Below are positions 21,864 to 31,168 of a stretch of DNA of 64,000 bases, piece after piece. This DNA is from Symbiodinium natans (taxonomy: Eukaryota > Sar > Dinophyceae > Suessiales > Symbiodiniaceae): assembly GCA_905221605.1 (NCBI GenBank), contig CAJNDS010001435.1:416001-480000 (forward strand), read 5' to 3'. The notes below the pieces were generated by a model. The model saw nothing but the letters and a program-made list of their open reading frames with translations. It was not told where the DNA came from and did not search any database. A program made the position numbers and the translations under genes. How positions within the stretch are numbered: the first letter of the stretch is position 1; every line of letters starts with the position of its first letter.

Positions 21864-21962
21864 GTATAGTAGTAGTTATAAGTAGGGTTCGAAGTACGGT
21901 AACTACACTTAAAGCCCCACGTAGGGTACTTATAACCCTACTTATACCCATGAATCCCCAAG
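21864..21962. mobile_element. MITE family G
   Basis: Arms TATAAGTAGGGTTCGAAG and GTACTTATAACCCTACTTAT, with CGGTAACTACACTTAAAGCC in the middle; right end CCCATGAATCCCCAAG. Confidence 0.6.
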
Positions 21963-22009
21963 TATCCGCATCCTGATACCATCTTGAAGGTCGCGTAAGG
22001 CATCCGACA

Positions 22010-22550
22010 TCCCTAAAACCTAAACCTAAACCCTAAACCCTAAACAACAATGTCGGTTCCTAGGCTCCTCTGGTAAAACCCTCCACCTCGTACCCTAAAC
22101 AATCCTAAACACTGACACCTTAACCCCCTAAAACCCTAAAACCCTAAACGAGGCCCTGAACCCTAAAGCCTTAAATCCCTAAACCCCAAAGCCTTGAAAC
22201 CCTAAACCCTAACACCCCCAAACCCTAAACTAGGCCCTAAACCCTAAAGCCTAAAACCCCTAAACCCTTAAACCCTAATACCCTAAACTAGGCGCTAAAC
22301 TCTAAAGCCTTAAAACCCTAAACCCTTAAACCCTAATACCCTAAACGAGGCCCGAAAACCCTAAAGCCTTAAAACCCTAAACCCTAAAACCCTAATACCC
22401 TAAACTAGGCCCTAAAACCCTAAAGCCTTAAAACCCTAAACCCTAAAACCCTACTAAAACCCTACTAAAACCCTAAAACCCTAAAACCCTAAAACCATAA
22501 AACCCTAAACCCCCTAAAACCCTGATGCCCTAAACGCCCTAAACCTTCAA
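22010..22550 (-). repeat. Long degenerate CCCTAAA-type region with a higher-order unit
   Basis: A composite unit of about 70 nt (AAACTAGGCCCTAAACCCTA...AAGCCTTAAAACCC...CCCTAATACCC) repeats four to five times between 22145 and 22420. Confidence 0.85.
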
Positions 22551-22793
22551 ACAACCCAACCTCTGCTCGATTGGTGGTCGCTTGCCCGCCCACTCGGCAG
22601 TTGCGAGCGCCGCCGCGGTCCTAAGCGGCGTTTGGCGACTTCTTTGGGGGTTTTAGGGCTTTAGGGGGTTTAGGGCTTTGGGGTTTTCGGGTTTTGGGGT
22701 TTGGGGGTTTTAGGGTTTTGGGGTCTTGGGGGTTGCGGTTTTTTGGGGTTTTGCGGTTTTAGGAGATAGTCTTGTTGCATTTAGGGGGTTCAG

Positions 22794-22855
22794 TTTTCGG
22801 GGTCTGGGGAGTCTAAAGTAGCTTTCGGGGTCTGGGGAGTCTAAAGTAGCCTCTA
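22794..22855 (+). repeat. 28-nt tandem duplication
   Basis: TTTCGGGGTCTGGGGAGTCT then AAAGTAGC occurs twice in tandem. Confidence 0.9.
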
Positions 22856-23800
22856 AAAGGGCGCCATGCTTTGGTACTGCTTAGAACTGCGTATCGCGTT
22901 ATAGCGTCCAGGCTTTCCTGCACGTTTTCCGGGAGAAGGCCAGCCACAGTCACATCATGCTGCGCGATCGATTCGAAGAGTCCCCACAACCCTAAACCCT
23001 AAACCCTAAACCCTAAACCCTAAACCCTAAAACCTAAAACCTAAACCTAAACTGCACTAACCCTAACCCTAAACTTCATGCTTTTGAACCCTGATCCCTG
23101 TCACCCCCAAACCTCGAAGCTCTACGCCTGAAGTCGAAGGCCCCTTACACGAAGCCCCGAAACCCTCTGAGTGCTTGTAGTTGGAATGGGTGGGCAGTTT
23201 AGAATCTACGTATAATGGCATCATAAGGGGGCTAGCATTAGTTGCTGCGGTAATACTGGTAGTAAGCCCCTCTGAAATCCTTTCAGGGTTTGTAGGGTTG
23301 GGGCGTTGGGCTTTAACTGAACCCCTGAACTGCCTAAAATTCAAGCCTGCCCTAGAATCCCTCAGCCAACAGCTCTGGCAAACCCTAACCCTAAACCCTA
23401 AACCCTAAACCCCATCTAAACGACAGCATCCGGGCGTCATTAGCTCAGGGGCAGCGCTCTGCGTTGCCTCCACGGAGAGAACATGGGAAGGTTAGGATTT
23501 AGGGTATATAGGGGTCTCATAAGCCCGATAACATGGGCTTTAGGGTTTAGGGTTCCAGGGCTTCAGCCGGGGCTTTGGGTGCGAATTCGGGCCTGCTTGG
23601 CGTTTGGGGCTTTAGGGTCTTAGACTCAGCAGAACTAATCAACAAACACTCCTAAACCTCAAGTAAGACCGAAGTCTCGACGGTAGAGAACACACTCCCG
23701 TGAGCATGTCGTGTGTCCCAGGACAGGACGGGCTATTAGATCTTACGAATTCTGCTCCATAGAATCAACCTATAAAAAGCCGTTTTGAAGGAGTAGAGGC

Positions 23801-23891
23801 CTTTGGGATGTTTCCCCTTACCATACTAAGGCATTCTAGCACCCCCATTATAATCCCAGTTAAGGAGACTATAAGGGGGAACATCCCAAAG
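23801..23891. mobile_element. MITE family A, copy 2
   Basis: CTTTGGGATGTTTCCCCTTA at left and TAAGGGGGAACATCCCAAAG at right, an almost perfect 20-nt terminal inverted repeat. Confidence 0.75.
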
Positions 23892-24396
23892 AGTCCTGGC
23901 TGTCAACCCACTCCAGCCTTCTCGCAGTCAGCGACACGGCGTAGAATGGGCCCTGACCAGGAGAGGAGAAAAGGCGCATCCCAAATCCCCTGAACCTTGT
24001 GGGTATACCCATCCTAGGGCCCCCTCCACCCCAAACCCCAAACCCTAAGCCCTAAGCCCTAACCCGAAACCCGAAGCCCTAAACCCTAAACCCTAATCCC
24101 CCACGCCCCACCTATCGCTTCAGCGCTGTTCGGGTATGGGGTCGCGATGGGAATGGCAAAGCAAAGAAAAGCAGGCTAAATGGTGCCATGTTCATTATTC
24201 AGGTTTAGGGTTTGGGGTTTGGGGTTTAGGGGTTACGGTTTAGGGCTGGTTCGCGCTGTGCTCGCTACAGCTCCAACACCACCCTGCCAACCCACACATT
24301 TCAAGCTCTGGGTTGTCGCGGTTTCTCTATAAAGTCAGGACGGCAAGAGAACGGGAACGAAGGGGTCTGTAAACCCCCTAAACCCTAAACTAAACC

Positions 24397-24428
<32 letters not shown>

Positions 24429-24662
24429 ACCCTAAACCCTATAAACCCTAAACCCGAAACCCTAAACCCTAAACCCTAAACCAGAATAATCAACCTCAGC
24501 TCCCTCGGACCAAAGCTCGAACTTTCGACTCACAGCTCTCCAACATATTTTGCCTTCAGCAGTTCATCCCCTTGGCCCTCTAGAGCCGAAGACCACCAGT
24601 CCGGTAAATCCTAGACCCTGAAACCTTGAAGGCCTCAGAGCCCTAAGCGCCTTGAACCCTCA

Positions 24663-24769
24663 AGTGGGTGGTTGTCAAAATTATGATCCCTTTTGGGGTA
24701 CCCTAAATATTAGGTGCCGTATTATAATAGGGATCCAAAAAGGGACCATAATTTTGACAACCACCCAAG
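24663..24769. mobile_element. MITE family E, near-perfect 30-nt inverted repeat
   Basis: TGGGTGGTTGTCAAAATTAT plus GATCCCTTTT at left; AAAAAGGGACC then ATAATTTTGACAACCACCCA at right. Only one mismatch in the first 30 positions by eye, so this is a young insertion. The loop is A+T-rich. Confidence 0.8.
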
Positions 24770-25633
24770 TCTAAGTCTAATCTTAACATTCACCTTATCA
24801 ACCCCAAAACTCCAAATTTCAGGAGAAAAACAGGCCCTCAAGCCCTGAAAGTCTCGAATTCCAGGTCTTGAGACGAAAGCCGTATACCCTACGGGGGACC
24901 TGACGAAAAACCCAGAAGCGTAAACCCAAAACCCAAAACCCAAAACCCAAAACCCAAAACCCTAAACCCTAAACTAAACCCTAAACCCTACTGAGCCAAG
25001 CCTGCAAGGCGGCGACCCTTGGAATCAAAGGATACTGCTCGCCGGCTGGTGCCATAGCCTTGAAGAACTAGGGGTCTGACGTTTAGGGCTTAGGGGTTGT
25101 TTAGGGGTTAGGGGTTTTCGGGGCTTAAGGGTTTAGGCGGTTCAGGGTTCAGGGCTTTTTGGGGGTTTAGGGTCGAGGGGTTGAGGGTTGGGGCTCAGGG
25201 TTCAGGGTTTAGGGGCTTAATCAGAGTTTTGGGTCCTTAAGGAGGGGGGTTTGGGCTTCTCCGAGGTTATGTAACACAGGGTTCAGGGCTTGATGTTTTA
25301 CAGGGCTTGGGGTGCCGGAGTTGTTTGAAGCTGTGTGGATGTGTATGTGCTCTGAAACATGCGTTTGTTTCGTGGGGGCGGAGGGGGGGGGGGGGCGGAT
25401 TGACAAGTCTTCCATTGCTCTAAACCCTCTACCCCAAACCCTAAACCCTAAACGATCTGTCTAAGGGGGCCAAGGTGGGTTCTGGGTATGTGTCCCTAAG
25501 CCCTGAGCACAGCGTTTATACTGCTGCTTCCCTTGCAAAAAGCTGCGTGTAATGTATAGCTCCGGCTAGCAGAGGCTAGACGCTCACTTGTGGGAACTCA
25601 ATTCAAATCTGCACTTGAAGCACAATGCGCTAT

Positions 25634-26865
25634 TTACGTACATGATCGACAGGTTGGCAGCTTTCTTCCAAAGTAAGGCCGCTTGGAAGGGAATATCTTT
25701 CCACACTTGCGGCACAAGTTCACTGGCCAGCCCTGGCAAAGTTCCTCTTGGACCCCCGGCGCGCTTGCGCGTTTAGGGTTGTGCAAGCAAGACCAGCACA
25801 GGGCCCTGTCCTCGTCTAGCGCCATGTCAGCGGGGAATCTCTCCCCACAAGAGCCACAGTCGTACTCCCACCAAGTTCCGTCCTCCGGGTAGCCGTGTTC
25901 TGCAGCTCGTCGCAACCAGGGCAGCTCGTCAGAAACTAACCCAGCGTCTGGATACCGACGGGCGAAATAAAAAGCACGGCGCAGGAGGTGGCTGCGCACC
26001 TCTTCGTCAACGAACATATTCAGCAGCTGTAGCTGAGAGCCGCGCCGGACGTAAAGCCGCAATTCCTCGTCCCAGACATCCTTGCACCCCTCCAGTAGCT
26101 GCAAGAGGAGCTTGACCCACCTTTTGATCTTCCACGCTTCCATGGTGCCACTGTGCAGACGCACTTCGATGGTACAGTAGTCACGATCCGAGCTCGGAAA
26201 GTTTACCGCGTGGTACTTTCCATCTGGGTTCAACAAGTCCTTCACAAGTTTGGCCATTCTTCCATCACCAGCATACCACAAGCGACCCCAGTCTTTCTTT
26301 GAGAGTTCCATTGCTATCTGCTTGCAATATAGCCGTTGTCGCGGCGTGATGGTGGCACAGCAGCGCACAGCAATGGTTCAAGGCGGACCCAAAGGCGCAC
26401 AAAATTCAGCAGCGCATGCCTGGGCAGCCGAGTCATGTCTAAATGAACGTGGAGTCCGCATGATTTCGTGATTCTGGTGTCCATGTCCTGCAAGACACTG
26501 CTTAATGTGTCAATGTCATCTTCCTGCTCCTCGAATGCCCTTGCAGGTGAGGACAGTTCCACGGACGCCATGCTGTCAATATCATCCAGGCTAGTATCGA
26601 GTTGCACGACCCAGTAACGCAAGCAAACCTTTTGCTCTCGATCCGTATAATATGCGATGCCTCCATCCGGCCTGTAGACCCTCACCTTTTGCCCACCGAC
26701 CCGCTTTGCGACGTGCAGGCCGCTCAAACTGGCAAGTTGTTTGGCTGCCCTCTCGGGGCTGCACTGCGGCACGTGCATCTCCAGTTCCACCCCGAAGCGC
26801 CGCTTCACCCAGGCAGGGCGAAGCAAGCGACGTTGCAGCTGCTTCGCACTTGCCAGCAATGTCAT
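25634..26865 (-). CDS. Amidoligase_2-like enzyme with C-terminal zinc ribbons, frameshifted
   Basis: Two overlapping frames make one protein of about 410 residues. The 5' frame (26865-26330) carries FGVELEM (residues 24-30), WVVQLDTSL (85-93), VELSSPAR (102-109), SCGLHVHLDM (135-144) and PPSRRDNGY (171-179). The 3' frame continues CKQIAMELSKK and has TIEVRLHSGTMEAW. This order (GVELE, D-x-S, E-x-SP, CGLHVH, SRR-x-N-x-Y-C, E-x-R-x-H-x-G) is characteristic of the Amidoligase_2 family, predicted ATP-dependent carboxylate-amine ligases. Substrate unknown. After the catalytic part come a helical region and two four-cysteine modules (CGSC...CWSC and CRKC...CRSC), probably zinc-binding. The break is at 26328-26329, where the run TATAT holds two extra bases; removing two would give NGYCKQ. 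An in-frame stop lies 5' of the ATG, so it is a plausible start. Either a recent pseudogene, a sequencing slip, or an unusual intron. Confidence 0.7.
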
Positions 26866-27229
26866 GGAAGCCCGCAGAGCTCGAAACTAGGAACCAGTTG
26901 GCCGCGGAAAGGGCCTTGAGCATCGAGCGCTGCCTCTGCACCCTAAGCCCTATCAACCTCAGGGGGGTTCAGAGCATTTTTTTCGGTCGCAGTCTGATCT
27001 CCCTTACCCCAACCTCGAAGCACTTTAGAAGCTTTGAAAACTCCGCGCTCATGGAGCCGGTAGCCGAGATGGCGGGGCCTTTGCTGGGGAGGGGAGATTG
27101 AACGATGATGATCATCATCATGGACGAGCAACAACAGTCACAACAACAGTGGTAGCAAATGGTAGTAGATACCCTGTATGCGTGACTTCATTAAACCTGT
27201 AAACATGAGAACAGCAAGAGCAGCAAAAC
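26866..27229. other. Upstream region of the amidoligase-like gene
   Basis: Repeat-poor. A second minus-strand frame runs to 26956 (MLKALSAANWFLVSSSAGFH...) and overlaps the gene's 5' end in another frame; it could be the true upstream exon joined by splicing. A short ATGATGATCATCATCATGG palindrome lies at 27105-27122. Confidence 0.35.
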
Positions 27230-27350
27230 CAGTCGGCACGACCTCGGAATGACAACTGTGCCTTTTTTGGCTTTAAGGGGCTTAGAAGGGAACCAGAACC
27301 TCGTTCTGGTTCCCCAAAAGGGGAATAAGGGTCTACTCTGGGCCCTGGCA
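27230..27350. mobile_element. Family D (introner-related), intergenic copy
   Basis: Shares with the AP2-gene intron the order G-TGC(C)-TTTTTTGG-TTTAAGGGG, GGGAACC, CCCCAA, GGAATAAGGG and the right end TACTCTGGGCCCTGG. It lies upstream of the amidoligase gene on the same strand, so it might be in an untranslated exon region. Confidence 0.5.
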
Positions 27351-27517
27351 ACACATAACCCTGCAACCCTAAACCCTAAACCCTAAACCCTAATCCCCTA
27401 AAAAGTGACTGGGAGGCTGGTGTTCAGGTGCATCCAAGCTGCCGGGAAGGCAAGCCCTGCCTTGCGACAGGGTGCTTTGTCTGGTTGTCCGGAACTGGGA
27501 GGTTAGTCTAGTTAATG

Positions 27518-27582
27518 TAAGGGTTTAGGGTTTAGGGTTCCGGGTTTAGGGTTTAGGGTTTAGGGTTTAGGGTTTAGGGTTA
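27518..27582 (+). repeat. TTTAGGG array
   Basis: Nine units with one TTCCGGG variant. It abuts the family H element at 27585. Confidence 0.95.
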
Positions 27583-27584
27583 CC

Positions 27585-27681
27585 ACAAAGGGTCCATGGA
27601 CCTAAATAGGCAAAAAGCACCTCCTATATAGGGACTCTTGGGCCCAAGTATATTCTAATATGGTACATAGAGCCTTAGGGT
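27585..27681. mobile_element. MITE family H, diverged
   Basis: ACAAAGGGTCCATGGACCTA at left; TGGTACATAGAGCCTTAGGG at right. The central CTATATAGGGACTC is shared with the other H copies. Confidence 0.45.
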
Positions 27682-28912
27682 TAGGTCGAAGTATAGGGCT
27701 GTATAGGGTATAAGTGAGGCGCCCTATACTCATGCCCCCTCCCCCATTTTGGGGTGCTTGGGTTCATCTTATAGGGTATAAGTAAGGTGCCCGATACTCA
27801 TACTGACCATTGAGGGGTGCTTAGAACCCTGTACTTGGAATTCGAGGGGCAGTACTGTGGTATGGGACCCTTCCCGTCCCATTTCCGTCAAAGGAACATG
27901 GAGCATCAGTGTCAGTGTCCTGTAAATCCTGGCGAGGAAATCTACTGTACCAGGTCGACAAGCACGCTGCTCGGCAGTATCAATGCAACAACGTCTGATG
28001 TGAACATATCCGTTTCAAATCCAGGCGTGTAGACATGAATATTCATAGCTGGGCATCCGAATCCATAATGGCACCGCTACCGCAGGCCAGCAAAGGTACG
28101 TACATAAGTCTCGACTTAAACACGCATTGCGTGCTCCTTCGACGACTCTCTACCTACCCAACTGGCGGGAACGAGGATACCTATTTCTGACTATGCTATA
28201 CGACCTTGCTAAGCGAGGTACATATCCCAAAACCGGAAATGCAAATGAGGGTCAAGGGCAACCTTGCACCCCAACCACAATACCTACAAAGACCTCTAGA
28301 GAACTCAACCCCAAATATTCCGAACTCCCACTTCGGCGTGAATTCCAACCTATGGGACTTTTCACCCTGTAAATCAAAAACTCCATAAGGCCTAAACCCA
28401 GAGGTCATGGAAGTCCTCATCATCCACTCAGCAGAAAAGCCTAACATGCGAATCGCCTTAAACCCTAAACCCTAAACCCTAAACCCCAAACCTCAAGCCC
28501 TAAACCCCAAACCCCAATTCCTAAACCCCAAAGCCTAAACCCTAAAACACGTCCGAGGCCTATGGATGACATCGCGGAACTGGGCTGAACGGAGGCGGCG
28601 GTTGTCGCCGTCCTAGCAGATCGCGTGCGCGCGAGCATGCGCTCTCGCGAGAGACATTTAGAGTGATTTTGGGGTTTAGGCTTTAGGGTTTAGGGGTTTG
28701 GGGTTTGGGGTTTGGTAGTTTAGGTGTACCCTTTTAAGGATTTCCTATAGTAAGGGTTTGCAAATTTGGGGGTATACTAAGGGGTGCCCCTATGTTGAGA
28801 ATTACCCATGTTTAGGGCTTTCGGGCTTTAGGATGTGAAAGTGGAGGGTTTCGGATGTACATGGGGTGCAAGGCCTTGGGGCCTAAGGGCTCTATGTTTC
28901 TGGTGATTCTAA
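27682..28912. other. Mosaic spacer, no gene recognised
   Basis: Contains two copies of TATAGGGTATAAGTRAGG with CGCCCTATACTCAT-type partners (27700-27805), family-like but not assigned. Short CCCTAAA array at 28458-28545. Confidence 0.4.
28713..28807. mobile_element. MITE family E
   Basis: GGTAGTTTAGGTGTACCC at left and GGGGTGCCCCTATGTTGAGA then ATTACCC at right. Confidence 0.5.
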
Positions 28913-28913
28913 T

Positions 28914-29010
28914 CTAGACCCAAGAGTAGCCTGGAAATAAAAGTTGGGGCTTCTAAGGGAAACTCCGAAAAAAAGGAATAAGGGCCTGCGGCCTACTTTG
29001 AGTCCTGGCA
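28914..29010. mobile_element. Family D (introner-related), intergenic copy
   Basis: Left end TCTAGACCCAAGAGTAGCCTGG closely matches the 18279 end of the spliced copy. The right end reads AAGGGCCTGCGGCCTACTTT then GAGTCCTGGCAATGG, matching the other end. No gene is visible around it. Confidence 0.55.
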
Positions 29011-29155
29011 ATGGTTTCGGGGAGTTAGTTTAATGGTTTGGTGGGGCTTCTTATGCAGGTCCTTTCGCGTTAGACAGACCCGCTCCATGCTCCACCACTT
29101 TCACCGATGTCGGGCATACGTAGCCCACCAACCCCAGCAACCCTCTTGCTAGGGT

Positions 29156-29281
29156 TGTTTACATGGCCCCTTCATATCGGTCCTTAAATGGGGGGGTCTC
29201 TTATATACCCCTTAACCCCTTAAATCATATACCCTACAGAACCCACAGGCCTATACTTCAGAGCCCTTCCAAGAAGGTGAG
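29156..29281. mobile_element. MITE family F
   Basis: ACATGGCCCCTTCATATCGG, CTTATATACCCC, then GGCCTATACTTCAGAGCCCT and AAGGTGAGGGA. The right terminus is eroded. Confidence 0.4.
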
Positions 29282-29397
29282 GGAACCCTACGAAGCCTAA
29301 AACACTAAGCCCTAAACCCTGAAACCCGACACCCCTAACACCCTCTACAAGTCCCAAGATGCCACCCTGAAGCCCTATATATAAACCCTACACACTA

Positions 29398-29532
29398 AAG
29401 AAATGAAAATACATATAATATAATATATTTTAATTTAATTTAAAACACAATATAATATAATAGAAAATATAGAATATATAATATAATATAATACAATATA
29501 ATATAATGTAATAAAAATATAATAGAACACAA
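29398..29532. repeat. A+T-rich (TATAA)n-like tract
   Basis: Irregular ATATAATATA and TTTAATTTAA repeats, no gene. Confidence 0.9.
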
Positions 29533-29989
29533 TAAACCCAACAAATCCCATAAGCCCTAAACCGTGCTCCTGGTCTCCCAGCTGCACGACCGTTTCGCCG
29601 AGCTCGCTTGGGCACCTGTTTGGCTTCGAGCCCAAAAATGGGTTTAGGGGTTAGGGTTTAGGGTTTAGGATTTAGGGTTGACGGGCTCTTGTTGAGAGTT
29701 TAAGGGTCCGCCGACCCTGTGATGGGGCTGCCCTGGCCTTCAAGCTGGCTTCAGCTCCTGTTTGGCTCCCAACGTTTCACAGAGGCTCAAGCACATCAAC
29801 TTTTTTGGCATCCTTTGAGCTGACGAGCGCGTTTAAACCTTTCAACTATGCTCCAGCGGGGTCGGCGGCTTGAGCCGGGGGCTCTTAAATTTAAGGGTTG
29901 AGGGTTCGGGCTTAAGGGTTTGAGGTTTTTCGTCTAAGTGTCAAGAAAGCTTAGCTTAGGTGTAAGAAGAGTTCGGGGTTCTTGGGTTC

Positions 29990-30070
29990 GGTGCTTTAGG
30001 GCTTTAGGGCTTTAGGGCTTTTGGGCTTTAGGGCTTTAGGGCTTTAGGGCTTTAGGGCTTTAGGGCTTTA
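29990..30070 (+). repeat. GCTTTAGG octamer array
   Basis: About nine homogeneous 8-nt GCTTTAGG units. Confidence 0.95.
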
Positions 30071-30714
30071 GGGCTTTTGGGGCTTCCAGCGTATCAAGTA
30101 CTCTCATTCTAAGGGGTGCAAGGTGGATGTTGGGACCCCGATGGACTCAGAGGCCCTGTGCCTACAGGGCCTTAAAGGCTTCAAGGGCATTACGAGGCCT
30201 TCTGACGCTCAGCCTGTCAGGCTTTGCAGGCCCTAAACCCGAAACCCGAAACACTAAACCCTAAACCTGCATTTTAAAGGCTCAGTTGGGAAGCCCAGGC
30301 CCCAACATGCAGGCGTCTGCCCCACACCCTCAACGTGCCCTAAACCACCCCCTACCCCCCGAGGAAAGCCGCACCCTGAAATTTGGCTTAGGGTTTGGGG
30401 TTTAGGGTTCATGCAGGGTTTAGGGTCTGAGGCCTCAAGTCCTATGCCACTCTCAAGCCCCCAGATCTTGTTCCCTTGCTGGGGCGCCTGGGCCTAAAAC
30501 TGCCCGGACCCAGCGCGTCTGCATGGAGGATACCCTTGACTCGCGGTCGGTTCCTGCTTCAGGGGCTTTGGGCTTCAGGGGAGAAAGGGTTTTAGGGCTT
30601 CAGGGCCTGCTTATGATGTAGGCTTTTGTAGGTTTCGGTACCTCCTTCAGGAGCTCTGGGATGTAGGGATACAGGGTAAGGGTCTCAGGGCTTAGGGGCT
30701 GGAGGCGGAGCTCC

Positions 30715-30775
30715 TTAGGGTGTAGGGTCTAGGGTTTAGGGTTTAGGGTTTAGGGTACCCTAAACCCAAAACCCG
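30715..30775. repeat. Head-to-head telomere-like junction
   Basis: TTTAGGG units run rightward to about 30755, then GTAC, then CCCTAAACCC units in the opposite sense. The junction AGGGTACCCT is itself a palindrome. Confidence 0.85.
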
Positions 30776-30805
30776 AGGAGTAGTAGAGCGCGGGGCTTGA
30801 GTTCA

Positions 30806-30916
30806 GGGGACCACACGTATACCCGTTATATACCCCATACGAATTCAGGGCCAATACATCAGAACCCTTTAGCGGAGGTAAGGGGGCCATATGAATTAAG
30901 GGCCCATGAAACTACC
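30806..30916. mobile_element. MITE family F
   Basis: GGGACCACACGTATACCCGT, GGGCCAATACATCAGAACCC, and TTAAGGGCCCATGAAACTA at right. Confidence 0.45.
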
Positions 30917-30979
30917 CTAAACCCTAAACCCTAAACCCTAAACCCTAAACCCTAAACCCTAAACCCTAAACCCTAAACC
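30912..30979 (-). repeat. Pure CCCTAAA array
   Basis: About nine units directly adjoining the family F element at 30806-30916. Confidence 0.97.
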
Positions 30980-31067
30980 TAGAGTGGGCCAGCGCCGGGC
31001 GCCTTCCGAGCTATCGAAGCTGGCATCCGGGACCTCCGCGGCTCAATCTCTTAAGGTGCCCGGTCGA

Positions 31068-31168
31068 GGGGGTTTTAGGGTTTAGGGTTTAGGATTTAGG
31101 GTTTAGGGTTTAGGATTTAGGGTTTAGGGTTTAGGATTTAGGGCTTAGGGTTTAGGGCTTGGACTTCG
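31068..31168 (+). repeat. TTTAGGG array with 20-nt higher-order period
   Basis: Units in the order TTTAGGG, TTTAGGG, TTTAGGA repeat several times, so the array grew by copying three-unit blocks. Confidence 0.9.

Larger units (their letters stand above)
22860..25560. other. Mosaic of arrays, MITEs and unique spacers
   Basis: CCCTAAA arrays at 22986-23050, 23390-23413, 24040-24095, 24375-24482 and 24925-24990 (the last with CCCAAAA units). G-strand degenerate DNA at 25080-25220. A short tRNA 5'-half-like stretch at 23438-23480 was judged too weak. No gene recognised. Confidence 0.5.

Noticed and set aside
23438-23480. tRNA gene (TTAGCTCAGGGGCAGC looks like a D-arm)
   Set aside because: No matching T-arm or acceptor stem within 80 nt and the D-stem has a mismatch.
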